Below, in pieces: positions 42,034-49,923 of a stretch of 64,000 nt of DNA. Position 1 is the first letter of the stretch, and the number at the start of each line of letters is the position of its first letter. This DNA is from Maribellus sp. CM-23 (GTDB taxonomy: Bacteria > Bacteroidota > Bacteroidia > Bacteroidales > Prolixibacteraceae): positions 310,001 to 374,000 of the forward strand of contig NZ_JADWYJ010000003.1 of assembly GCF_021354595.1 (NCBI RefSeq), in the 5' to 3' direction. The translations under genes and the position numbers were made by a program. The notes beneath the pieces are model-generated. The model saw nothing but the letters and a program-made list of their open reading frames with translations. It ran no database searches and was not told the DNA's origin.

Positions 42034-42996
42034 TTAGTTCGTATGATTATTGTATTGATAGGCGGCTTTCTTAACGCGATCCATTATTGCCATGCCTAAC
42101 CCCTTTTCAACAACCGGTTCTATAAAAATGTTTTTCACATGGGCATCTTCTTCCATGGTATGCAGGGCTGCAAACAAATTGGCGGCCACTTCCACCATGT
42201 TTCCGGTTTGCGATGTGTAGATCACTTTGCCGGCTGTGTAAGCATTGTTTGTGGCACTGTGTAAAATGAGTCCCGATGCCTCGGGCAGGGATTTCCCCGC
42301 TTCGTTTAAAATGTACAAAGGCTTTTTGGGGGAATAATGACTTTTTAACAAGCCCGGCGAAACCAGTTTTTCAGGTTTCGACTGGTTGAAAACAAAGGTG
42401 CCGGGGAATGCCTGCTCAATGTCTTCCTGCGTAATAAAACCTGGACGCAGCAACTGGCAAGTATCGCCTTCGATGGAAACAATGGTCGATTCGATCCCCA
42501 CCGAAGTAGCTCCACCATCGAGTACGTAATCCACATTGGGTAACTGTTTTTTTACATGCGAAGCGCTTACCGGGCTCAGTTGCCCGAATTTATTGGCACT
42601 TGGGGCCGCTATGGGGCAACCAGAACTTCTGATCAGTTCCAGTGCCGTTGGGTTGTCGGGCATGCGGATCCCAACCGTGGGCAGTCCGGAAGTTACAATG
42701 TCGGGTACTTTGTCGCTTTTGGGCAGAACAATGGTCAGAGGGCCGGGCCAGAAATGTTTGGCCAGACGCACTACATTTTCGCCTGTTCCGCTGGTTAGCT
42801 GTTCAAGGTCGTCGAACGACGCGATGTGTACAATCAGCGGATCGAACGAAGGCCGTTCCTTTAGCGCAAATATTTTAGCAACAGCATACGGATCGAGCGC
42901 ATTGGCACCCAATCCATACACTGTTTCTGTAGGAAAAGCAACCAGACCACCCTCCCGGATGATTTGAGCTGCTTTGCTCATGTTGTTATTTGTCAT
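42034..42996 (-). CDS. sua5: Threonylcarbamoyl-AMP synthase (Sua5 type)
   Basis: A 320-aa enzyme that makes L-threonylcarbamoyladenylate from Thr, bicarbonate/CO2 and ATP for the t6A37 modification of ANN-decoding tRNAs. The YrdC domain is at about 5-190 (GGLVAFPTETVYGLGANALDP, FDPLIVHI, CPIAAPSANKFGQLSPV) and a C-terminal Sua5 domain follows (SPGLLKSHYSPKKPLYIL). MTNNNMSKAAQ is chosen as start; an alternative ATG is five codons later (42981). It overlaps the purE end by 11 bases. It too consumes bicarbonate, like the products of neighbouring genes. Confidence 0.93.
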   Translation of the reverse strand: MTNNNMSKAAQIIREGGLVAFPTETVYGLGANALDPYAVAKIFALKERPSFDPLIVHIASFDDLEQLTSGTGENVVRLAKHFWPGPLTIVLPKSDKVPDIVTSGLPTVGIRMPDNPTALELIRSSGCPIAAPSANKFGQLSPVSASHVKKQLPNVDYVLDGGATSVGIESTIVSIEGDTCQLLRPGFITQEDIEQAFPGTFVFNQSKPEKLVSPGLLKSHYSPKKPLYILNEAGKSLPEASGLILHSATNNAYTAGKVIYTSQTGNMVEVAANLFAALHTMEEDAHVKNIFIEPVVEKGLGMAIMDRVKKAAYQYNNHTN

Positions 42997-43462
42997 GTGC
43001 CAGATTATTATCGGCCTCCTCCAGCTCTTTTCTTTTTTTCTCCTGAAAATCGACAATGGCTTTTTGAACTTTTGGGTTCGACAAACCTATGATCTTGGCC
43101 GCGGCGAGGGCTGCATTTTCAGGACTCAGCACGGTTAGCGGCGCAACGCCCGAAGGCATCCGGATGCTTGAGTACAAATCGGCCCCTGCAAACTTGTCGC
43201 TGTAAGGCGGACAAGCAATTACCGGACAATGTGTTTGTGCATCGGTAAAACCACTCAGCGCATTGCTCATACCGGCGATGGTGATAAACACCACGTTTTC
43301 TTTTTCGTATTCTTTGATCAGGTTGTAGCATTTCAAAGGCACTTTGTGTGCCGATGCTATTCTTAAAACAGAATCAATTTCCAGGTTTTGTAAAGCCGTG
43401 CTAATTTTCTGTGCCCATTCAAGGTCGGCTTTAGAACCCATTATTATTACTACTTTGCTCAT
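42986..43462 (-). CDS. purE: Phosphoribosylaminoimidazole carboxylase, class II PurE
   Basis: A 158-aa PurE-fold enzyme of purine synthesis. The motifs read VVIIMGSKADLEWAQKI, IASAHKVPLKCYNLIKEYE, TIAGMSNALSGFTDAQTHCPVIACPP and SSIRMPSGVAPLTVLSPENAALAAAKIIGLSN. The AG.SN.LSG and SAHK blocks follow the vertebrate PAICS and Treponema pattern rather than the class I GAAHLPGM pattern, so it should carboxylate AIR with CO2 directly, without PurK. That class call is from remembered alignments. It overlaps the DUF4914 gene by 32 bases and sua5 by 11. Confidence 0.88.
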   Translation of the reverse strand: MSKVVIIMGSKADLEWAQKISTALQNLEIDSVLRIASAHKVPLKCYNLIKEYEKENVVFITIAGMSNALSGFTDAQTHCPVIACPPYSDKFAGADLYSSIRMPSGVAPLTVLSPENAALAAAKIIGLSNPKVQKAIVDFQEKKRKELEEADNNLAHDK

Positions 43463-45386
43463 AGTCTTCTATTTTATTAAATGAATATTCGTATTGGAAA
43501 CTCATGGGAACAATGTCGTTGTATTCATCAATCGACGCGTTCGACAAACAGGCATCAATAATGCGTTTCCCTGTATGCAGCAAGTCGGACTTTAAGTATT
43601 TCTGCAATTCGGTTCTGAAAAACTCTTTGAGTATTTCGGCTCCGGCATCGTAGCCTTCGGTACCAACTTCCTGCTGGTTATATACTTTTAAGAACCTGGA
43701 AGGTATTTTAGAGCCCTCAAGGGTGAGGTAATTCAACTCGTATCCCAACAGCGGACAACGCGCCGGCTGGTATTGGTCGGTACGAAGCTGTGCCGCGCCT
43801 CTTCTGGTAAGGTATTCGCGCATGAGCAACTGGGGCTTAAACCCAACCTGCCACACTCCGATGTTCTGGTTCGGAACCAGCGTAAACGTAGTACGCGGCG
43901 TGTCAATTATTTGTTTAAGCAGCATGTTGGCGTGAATAACGCGTTTCCCGGTGGCAAAAGGCCAATAAGAGCCTACGCCCTCGCTTTGCATGCCTCCCGA
44001 GCTAACGATGCTTGGGTTGTTGTGCCCGCGCGGCGCAACAAGTCTCCACAACCAGGCCAAAGCCGGCGGAAGAACATGAAACAGGCCGATGATTCCGTAC
44101 GACGGATTTTCTTTGGTGCAAACGGGTGTCCGTATCCCAAAGCTCCGTATGTCGACCGGTGCAGGTCTGTTTATAACGTTGGGAACCGATTTGCGCGGAA
44201 TGATCACACGCGGGTTGGGGCACGCTTTTCCGGGTTCATCCTGAATGTGTTCCCAGATTAAGGCGGTAGCACCCGGGTTGGTTTCAATATTTAAAAACAA
44301 AAGCGGGCTCGATGGATTAATCGTCGTTTTTTCCAGCGAAGGATCGTCTCCGTATTGTTTTACGCTGTCGACGCGAACAAACCAGGCATTTTCGGCATCA
44401 ATGATCCGAAGCTTGCCATCCTTTTTCTGAACCGAAGGGTGGCAAAAAGCCATATCGTCGGCCACTGCATTAAACGAACAGAAGCGCGGAATGGTAATAA
44501 ATCGTTCTTCGGCACTTACTAGATTGCGGCCAATGAGCACGCGTCCGTCGGTTTCGCGGATGATGTGCTGGTGCATCTCGCTTTTTCCGCCACCGCTGGC
44601 GCCTTCGTGCATAAAGGTGGTAATATTGTCGTACGGACTGACGGATTGAACTGCAGAACAGTGCGCAATAATCCAGTCTTCCTTTTCAGCCTGTGTAAGC
44701 ATTACACCGTACAGTCCTTTTTTTGCGCTTGGCCCCGGGTATAAATTGTAGGAATAAAGCTCGTGGATGGATTCGGTACGGTTGTGAACAACCACCTGTT
44801 TCCCATTAAAATGAGTGTGTCGGAAAACCGGCGCTACAAAAATTACCGATTTGAGTTCGGCGTTGTCTTTTAGCTCGTCAACTGCCACCATTTCCTGGAG
44901 CATGGATAGTCCCAGCGCAAAGAAGGCTGCGTTGGCCGGAGCAATCGCAATGCCCAGTGAGCCGATGTTGACCCTTCCGGCAAAGTAGAAGAAAACAGCC
45001 AGGTCTTGTCCTTTCAGCCACTCAAAGGTTTCATCCTGCAAGTTGGAGAAGGGGTAACCGTATTTGTCAGTAAAACGTTTTTTATCGGTTGGTTTGTCGT
45101 CGGCAATCACCATGGTTTCCGGATCGCGGCGGCGCATGTAGGACTCGGTGTAATTGGCCGAGATTCCGTTTTTTACCCGTTGAACAATGGCTTCCACATA
45201 AGGGCCTTTTCCGGGGACGTCGTATTCCACCTCAAATTCTGCGTTTTCTTTTCCGTTGGTAGAGGCCTCGGCCAACTCTTCAGTGGTATTGAATACTGTG
45301 TAGCTTTTGCACTCATTCAGTAGTTGGGCAATATTATCCGGAACGATAATGTTTTTGCTTTTTAAAACAGAAAGTAAGTCATTCAT
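43431..45386 (-). CDS. DUF4914 family P-loop protein of unknown function
   Basis: A 651-aa cytoplasmic protein matching the DUF4914 family by overall sequence. A kinase-1-type loop GASGGGKS occupies residues 262-269, directly after TTFMHE and before EMHQHII, an arrangement that recalls phosphoenolpyruvate carboxykinase; an arginine/aspartate-rich block (IIDAENAWFVRVD) and RGHNNPSIVSSGG lie further on. The reaction is unknown. It is first gene of a row with purE, sua5 and carbonic anhydrase, all CO2/bicarbonate-linked, and an operator shared with the XRE regulator lies upstream. ATP- or GTP-dependent carboxylation chemistry is a guess. Confidence 0.8.
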   Translation of the reverse strand: MNDLLSVLKSKNIIVPDNIAQLLNECKSYTVFNTTEELAEASTNGKENAEFEVEYDVPGKGPYVEAIVQRVKNGISANYTESYMRRRDPETMVIADDKPTDKKRFTDKYGYPFSNLQDETFEWLKGQDLAVFFYFAGRVNIGSLGIAIAPANAAFFALGLSMLQEMVAVDELKDNAELKSVIFVAPVFRHTHFNGKQVVVHNRTESIHELYSYNLYPGPSAKKGLYGVMLTQAEKEDWIIAHCSAVQSVSPYDNITTFMHEGASGGGKSEMHQHIIRETDGRVLIGRNLVSAEERFITIPRFCSFNAVADDMAFCHPSVQKKDGKLRIIDAENAWFVRVDSVKQYGDDPSLEKTTINPSSPLLFLNIETNPGATALIWEHIQDEPGKACPNPRVIIPRKSVPNVINRPAPVDIRSFGIRTPVCTKENPSYGIIGLFHVLPPALAWLWRLVAPRGHNNPSIVSSGGMQSEGVGSYWPFATGKRVIHANMLLKQIIDTPRTTFTLVPNQNIGVWQVGFKPQLLMREYLTRRGAAQLRTDQYQPARCPLLGYELNYLTLEGSKIPSRFLKVYNQQEVGTEGYDAGAEILKEFFRTELQKYLKSDLLHTGKRIIDACLSNASIDEYNDIVPMSFQYEYSFNKIEDYEQSSNNNGF

Positions 45387-45649
45387 AATTGGGTATTTCT
45401 AAAAAGGTTATTCTGTAATTTTAAAACGCTTCCACACATTACCGGCTCATTTTTGATTTTTACGCATTGTTTAATTTGTTGGTAATTTGTGGTTGAATGG
45501 CCATGAAAAGTTGGAAAGTACTCCTGCGGCAAGGCTGGCTTTTCCGGCTCCGGAAAACCATACTTTTGAAGCGATGCTTGTTTAAGGTAAACTGCATCGT
45601 TTGCGAAGGAGTTATTTCGGTACGAAAAAAATGCAGAATGTTTTGCCAT
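45383..45649 (-). CDS. Small ORF before DUF4914, possibly translationally coupled
   Basis: An 88-codon frame (MAKHSAFFSYRNNSFANDAV...) beginning about 20 bp after the -7 element and overlapping the DUF4914 start by four bases (ATGA). It has no recognised domain and no similarity I know. Composition looks like coding rather than spacer (PEPEKPALPQEYF, no low-complexity). Either a real small protein or an untranslated leader; the overlap favours translation. Confidence is limited. Confidence 0.4.
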   Translation of the reverse strand: MAKHSAFFSYRNNSFANDAVYLKQASLQKYGFPEPEKPALPQEYFPTFHGHSTTNYQQIKQCVKIKNEPVMCGSVLKLQNNLFRNTQL

Positions 45650-45669
45650 TGCTTTAATAATTACAGCGG

Positions 45670-45677
45670 CAAAGATA
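45670..45677 (-). promoter_or_regulatory. Promoter -7 element of the DUF4914-purE unit
   Basis: Minus-strand TATCTTTG matches TAnnTTTG. The shared operator at 45691-45714 lies directly upstream, over the -33 region. Confidence 0.55.
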
Positions 45678-45690
45678 ATTCTTTGCTACT

Positions 45691-45714
45691 TAATTAATGA
45701 AGCAGTGCTTAATT
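45691..45714. promoter_or_regulatory. Predicted XRE operator, site 1
   Basis: TAATTAATGAAGCAGTGCTTAATT contains the near-palindrome TGAAGCAGTGCTTAA and matches site 2 (46413-46436) at 20 of 24 positions. It lies upstream of the DUF4914 promoter element, where a bound repressor would block the -33 region. Confidence 0.6.
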
Positions 45715-45727
45715 TGATAACGAAAAG

Positions 45728-46279
45728 TTAAAAATGGGGAGGTGATTGTATCCAAAGGATTTCGCTAATGCCATCGAAGTGGTTTATGGCGTTGAATTGC
45801 GACTTTGCATTGAAGTAAATATTGTCTCCGGGCTTTAGGATGAAACTCTTGCCGTCTAAATCGAATCGCACTTCGCCCGAAAGAACATATGAGAATATTT
45901 GTCCGAATGCATTGGCGAAAAAACCATCAATGGCCGATGCTTTTGAAAAACGCACAAGGTAGGTATCCATCTGTTTGCTGGTGTCGTGTTGCGACAAAAG
46001 ATAGAACATGGCTCCCGACTTGTTTTGTTCTATAAATTTAATGTCGGCCTTGTGTACTACCGGGTTGTTGGCCAGCGAGTCGTTTTCGCCGATAAGTTCA
46101 CCCACCGTAGTGTGGAGGTTTTCGGCTATGGCTTTTAGCGTAATAATGGAGGGAAATGACTTGGCCTTTTCGATTTGCGAAAGGGCGCTGGGGCTGATCC
46201 CAACTTTTTCGGCTAATTCGTTTAACTGAAAATTAAACTGCTCCCTTTTTCTCTTTATTCTTTCTCCTATTCTTTTCAT
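45728..46279 (-). CDS. XRE-family regulator with cupin domain
   Basis: A 183-aa protein with an N-terminal helix-turn-helix (RIKRKREQFNFQLNELAEKVGISPSALSQIEKAKSFPSIITLKAIAENL, about 7-60) and a C-terminal cupin_2 barrel (FSYVLSGEVRFDLDGKSFILKPGDNIYFNAKSQFNAINHFDG). The cupin would sense a small metabolite. A palindromic operator in its own promoter and again before the DUF4914 gene suggests autoregulation and control of the downstream operon in the same direction. Intact and of normal length. Confidence 0.93.
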   Translation of the reverse strand: MKRIGERIKRKREQFNFQLNELAEKVGISPSALSQIEKAKSFPSIITLKAIAENLHTTVGELIGENDSLANNPVVHKADIKFIEQNKSGAMFYLLSQHDTSKQMDTYLVRFSKASAIDGFFANAFGQIFSYVLSGEVRFDLDGKSFILKPGDNIYFNAKSQFNAINHFDGISEILWIQSPPHF

Positions 46280-46399
46280 CTGACTGATCGTTTACTTATC
46301 AGGTTTTATCTGTTTGTCAACCGACCGGTAATCGCTTTGCCTGGTATAGTCAGGATGAAATTAGGGCTGCTAATTTCATTCGACTTCAGGTAATCGCGA

Positions 46400-46407
46400 C
46401 AAAGATA
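46400..46407 (-). promoter_or_regulatory. Promoter -7 element of the XRE regulator
   Basis: Minus-strand TATCTTTG, same sequence as the element before DUF4914, preceded by operator site 2. Both lie in the shared context GCGRCAAAGATA on the plus strand. Confidence 0.55.
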
Positions 46408-46412
46408 TAATT

Positions 46413-46436
46413 TAATTAATGAAGTAATACTTCACT
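46413..46436. promoter_or_regulatory. Predicted XRE operator, site 2
   Basis: TAATTAATGAAGTAATACTTCACT holds the palindrome TGAAGTAATACTTCA (imperfect only at its centre). It is the second copy of the site at 45691-45714 and lies within the upstream region of the XRE gene, consistent with autoregulation. Confidence 0.6.
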
Positions 46437-46757
46437 TTTGTGATTGATTGCTGCACTTGATTGCCGGTTGTTTATTGTGCGTTGCGGTAGTTTTGCTTTC
46501 GGTCTTTACTTTTGTTTGGTGTCATAATTTCATGAAAAATGTCAAAAAATCACTTTAAGAATGTTGGTTTATGTCATTCTTTCATAGTTAGTTATGTGGT
46601 GTTTTGAGAGTGTGTTTTTGTCGGTTTTTATAAGCAGTTGTGAATCAGAAAAATGAAGAAACAGGTCGGAAATTGGACGGTGGTCTGGCACCGGCTTTGT
46701 ATTTATCGGGGTGTAAAAATTAATTGAATGTCTAATTAAAAGATGGAGGAATAAATT

Positions 46758-47210
46758 ATGGCACTACCAAGATTATTCAACAGTGATTATTCATCGCTTC
46801 CTTCGTTCTTAGACAAGTTTTTTGAAGGAAACCTGATGGATTGGAATTCCCGGAATTTTGCAGGAACAGATTCGACCCTGCCTGCAGTAAACGTGGTGGA
46901 GAACAAAGACGAGTTCCAGATTGATGTCGCAGCTCCGGGGATGGATAAAAAGGACTTTAAACTAAATTATGACAATGGCCGGTTGACCATTTCTTCGGAA
47001 AAGAAAGATGAAAAAGAAGAGAAAGAAGGGAAGGTGGTAACACGCCGTGAGTTTAGTTATCAATCGTTTCAACGATCGTTTACTGTGCCGGAAAATGTGA
47101 TTAATGCCGAAAAGATCTCGGCTAATTACGACAATGGTATCCTTCACGTGATATTGCCAAAACGCGAAGAAGTGAAGCCAAAGCCGGCCAGGGAAATTAA
47201 AATCTCATAA
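46758..47210 (+). CDS. hsp20: Small heat-shock protein (Hsp20/alpha-crystallin)
   Basis: A 150-aa holdase with an alpha-crystallin domain (LPAVNVVENKDEFQIDVAAPGMDKKDFKLNYDNGRLTISSEKK ... SFQRSFTVPENVINAEKISANYDNGILHVILPKREE). It keeps denatured proteins soluble for ATP-dependent chaperones. An AGGAGG-like Shine-Dalgarno (GGAGGA, about 10 bp before ATG) is present, uncommon in this phylum, and a strong terminator follows, so it is a monocistronic, probably stress-induced gene. The -33/-7 elements were not identified. Confidence 0.95.
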   Translation: MALPRLFNSDYSSLPSFLDKFFEGNLMDWNSRNFAGTDSTLPAVNVVENKDEFQIDVAAPGMDKKDFKLNYDNGRLTISSEKKDEKEEKEGKVVTRREFSYQSFQRSFTVPENVINAEKISANYDNGILHVILPKREEVKPKPAREIKIS

Positions 47211-47217
47211 GGCAGGA

Positions 47218-47245
47218 GGGAGTGAGTTTTCACTCCCTTTTTTTT
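47218..47245 (+). terminator. Intrinsic terminator after hsp20
   Basis: Eight-bp stem GGGAGTGA / TCACTCCC with a GTTT loop and eight T residues, eight bases after the stop codon. Confidence 0.93.
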
Positions 47246-47728
47246 AGCTTGAAAAACGTTCAAAAAAGGATTTAAGCTTTCGGTGTACATGGCGAGATAA
47301 AATGCAACTGTTCTGAGAGCCCGAAAGATCAGGAGTATAGGCGGTTTGTTTTTTGTTTCGATAAACTTTCGGGTGTTTTATTTTTAGATGCTACCGCGAT
47401 GGAATTTGGATACTCGTTTTTTGTAAGCCAAAGGCCATTGGATGGCAATTTGTAGGTTTTATGTTAAGCACATTTGTGCTTTTGGTGCTCCGAATGTTAA
47501 GTATCTTAATTATATGTTGAAGAACAGTTTCTTGAATTTTCAGAAAGCAAGTATCTGCATAACTGCATATGTTGCAGGAATTTATAAAAATAAATTGTGG
47601 ACCGTTTTGCGATAACGGCTTTCAAAATGTAAGAAATAACTAAAGTTTGCTTTCATTTCATAATTGTATTTTGGACGCAATTCGTGAATAAGCATAAATT
47701 TGCGCCTTTCAATTTAATAAGAACCAAA
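47246..47728. other. Intergenic region before oadG
   Basis: About 480 bp without a gene. It contains a short palindrome AAGCACATTTGTGCTT (47466-47481) and a CCCGAAAG/CTTTCGGG inverted repeat with a 38-nt loop (47320-47373) followed by a T-rich stretch. A weak promoter (TTTG at 47646, TATTTTGG at 47667, 17-bp spacing) may drive oadGAB. Confidence 0.4.
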
Positions 47729-47977
47729 ATGACCGACGCAATACAATTAATGCTGACCGGCATGGGTACCGTGTTTTTTATCCTGATCATGGTAGTGGTA
47801 CTCGGCAACGTTATCATCCGGGTTACCAATACTTTTGCTGTAGTTTCGAATCAGCCGGGAGAACCTTCGACTTCCGGAGGGATTGAACCTGCAAAACTGG
47901 CCGCCATCGTTTCGGCGGTCGACGTGGTTACCCGTGGCAAAGGCAAAGTTTCTTCGGTAGAGAAGATCGACGAATAA
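47729..47977 (+). CDS. oadG: Sodium-pumping decarboxylase gamma subunit
   Basis: An 82-aa membrane anchor with one N-terminal helix (AIQLMLTGMGTVFFILIMVVVLGNVIIRV) and a soluble tail rich in Ala and Pro (PGEPSTSGGIEPAKLAAIVSAVDVVTRGKG), the pattern of OadG, which links the biotin-carrying alpha subunit to the beta subunit. ATG at 47729 is chosen over a longer frame without family similarity. It is the first gene of the gamma-alpha-beta operon. Confidence 0.9.
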   Translation: MTDAIQLMLTGMGTVFFILIMVVVLGNVIIRVTNTFAVVSNQPGEPSTSGGIEPAKLAAIVSAVDVVTRGKGKVSSVEKIDE

Positions 47978-48012
47978 CCCGAAATCCAATAAAAACCAAA
48001 ATTTTGACTGTA

Positions 48013-49911
48013 ATGAAGAGAGAGATTAAATTTAGTTTGCTGTACCGCGATATGTGGCAGTCATCGGGGAAATATGTTCCCCGGGTAGATCAGTTGGAAA
48101 AAGTAGCTCCGGCGATTATCGATATGGGATGTTTCGACAGGGTCGAAACCAATGGTGGTGGCTTTGAACAGATTAACCTGTTGTTTGGCGAAAACCCAAA
48201 CGTGGCAAACCGCCGCTGGACACAGCCGTTCAACGATGCCGGTATTCAGACTCACATGCTTGAGCGTGCACTGAATGCCATCCGTATGAGCCCGGTTCCG
48301 GCAGATGTGCGAAAACTGATGTTTAAAGTAAAGAAACTGCAGGGAACCGATATTGCGCGTTCTTTCTGTGGATTGAACGACCCGCGCAACCTTGAAAATT
48401 CGATCAAATTTGCCAAGGAAGGCGGTATGATTGCCCAGGCTGCTTTAAGTCTGACCATTTCGGAAGTGCACACGGTGGAATATTACACCAAACTGGCCGA
48501 CCAGCTGATTGAAATGGGCGCCGACGAGATTTGTGTGAAAGACATGGCGGGTATTGGCCGTCCGGCGTTTATTGGCAAGATCATCAAAAACATTAAATCG
48601 GCACATCCCAAAACCATTGTTCAGTACCACGGTCACTCGGGGCCCGGCTTCTCCATGGCAAGTATCCTGGAAGCTGCACGGGCAGGTGTTGATTATGTGG
48701 ATGTGGCCATGGAACCACTTTCGTGGGGTACCGGCCATGCCGATGTGCTGGCAGTTCAGGGAATGTTGAAAGACGCCGGATATGCAGTAAAAGACATCAA
48801 TATGAAAGCGTACATGGAAGTACGTTCGCTGACACAGGAGTTTATCGACGATTTTCTGGGGTATTACATCAACCCAAAAAACCGTCATATGAATTCGCTG
48901 CTGATCGGTTCGGGTCTTCCGGGCGGAATGATGGGAAGTTTGATGGCCGACCTGGGCAACAACCTCGAAAGCCTGAATAAATGGCTGAGCAAACGCAACC
49001 GACCAACGTTAACGCAAGACGATCTGCTGATCAAATTGTTTGACGAAGTGGAATACATTTGGCCTAAACTGGGCTATCCGCCACTGGTAACTCCTTTTAG
49101 CCAGTACGTGAAAAACCTCGCGTTGATGAATGTTATTCAGTTGATAAAAGGCCGCGAACGCTGGAGTATGATTGCCGACAACATCTGGGATATGATCGTT
49201 GGTAAATCGGGTCAGCTTCCGGGAGAACTGGATCCGGAGATTATTGAACTGGCCAAAGCCAACGGAAAAGAATTCTATACCGGCAATCCGCAGGATCTGT
49301 ATCCGGATAACCTGGACGTTTTCAAACAGGAAATGAAAGAAAACAACTGGGATTTCGGACAAGACGACGAAGAACTGCTGGAATTGGCAATGCATCCGGA
49401 GCAGTACCGTGCGTACAAATCGGGAAAAGCCAAAGCAGATTTCGAAGCCGATCTGGCTGCACAGAAAGCTGCCAAAGAAGCAAAACCCGAAAAGGTGGAA
49501 GTACCGGTTGGTAATTGCGAGCCCAAGTCGATGATCATTGATATCAACGGCGAGAAATTTAAAGTAGGTGTTTCTTACGGCGACATTGTTGCTGAAACAT
49601 CCACGAATGGCAACGGCAATGGTAAAAGTAAGATGGCTCCCGCGGCAAAAGAAGCTCCGGTAGCAACTGCTGTGGCCGAAGCATTTGACGTACTGGCACC
49701 GCTGGAGGGGAAATTCATGCTGACAAAAGATACATCGGAAACGCCGCTGAAAGTAGGGGATACCGTAAAAGAGGGAGATTTGGTTTGTTACATTGAATCG
49801 ATGAAAACCTACAACGCCATTGTAGCCGAGAAAGACGGGCAAGTAGTTGGGATTATGAAATCCAACGGCGACACGGTTGAGGAAGACGATGTATTGATTC
49901 AACTGGCTTAA
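48013..49911 (+). CDS. oadA: Oxaloacetate/pyruvate carboxyltransferase with biotinyl domain (alpha subunit)
   Basis: A 632-aa subunit: an HMGL-like carboxyltransferase barrel (about 1-280, with ICVKDMAGIGRP and QYHGHSGPG, metal His context), a PYC_OADA region, and a C-terminal biotinyl domain where Lys598 in ESMKTYN carries biotin, 34 residues before the end. An Ala/Lys/Pro-rich linker joins the parts. The ATG at 48013 is preferred over a TTG nine bases earlier. With the beta and gamma subunits it should couple decarboxylation of oxaloacetate (or methylmalonyl-CoA) to sodium export. Confidence 0.93.
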   Translation: MKREIKFSLLYRDMWQSSGKYVPRVDQLEKVAPAIIDMGCFDRVETNGGGFEQINLLFGENPNVANRRWTQPFNDAGIQTHMLERALNAIRMSPVPADVRKLMFKVKKLQGTDIARSFCGLNDPRNLENSIKFAKEGGMIAQAALSLTISEVHTVEYYTKLADQLIEMGADEICVKDMAGIGRPAFIGKIIKNIKSAHPKTIVQYHGHSGPGFSMASILEAARAGVDYVDVAMEPLSWGTGHADVLAVQGMLKDAGYAVKDINMKAYMEVRSLTQEFIDDFLGYYINPKNRHMNSLLIGSGLPGGMMGSLMADLGNNLESLNKWLSKRNRPTLTQDDLLIKLFDEVEYIWPKLGYPPLVTPFSQYVKNLALMNVIQLIKGRERWSMIADNIWDMIVGKSGQLPGELDPEIIELAKANGKEFYTGNPQDLYPDNLDVFKQEMKENNWDFGQDDEELLELAMHPEQYRAYKSGKAKADFEADLAAQKAAKEAKPEKVEVPVGNCEPKSMIIDINGEKFKVGVSYGDIVAETSTNGNGNGKSKMAPAAKEAPVATAVAEAFDVLAPLEGKFMLTKDTSETPLKVGDTVKEGDLVCYIESMKTYNAIVAEKDGQVVGIMKSNGDTVEEDDVLIQLA

Positions 49912-49923
49912 GCACGCATTCGT

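Larger units (their letters stand above)
46280..46757. other. Intergenic region between XRE and hsp20
   Basis: About 480 bp separate the divergent genes. It holds the XRE promoter and operator (46400-46436) on the left; on the right a short leader before hsp20. No open frame of interest and no further hairpin were recognised. Confidence 0.5.
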
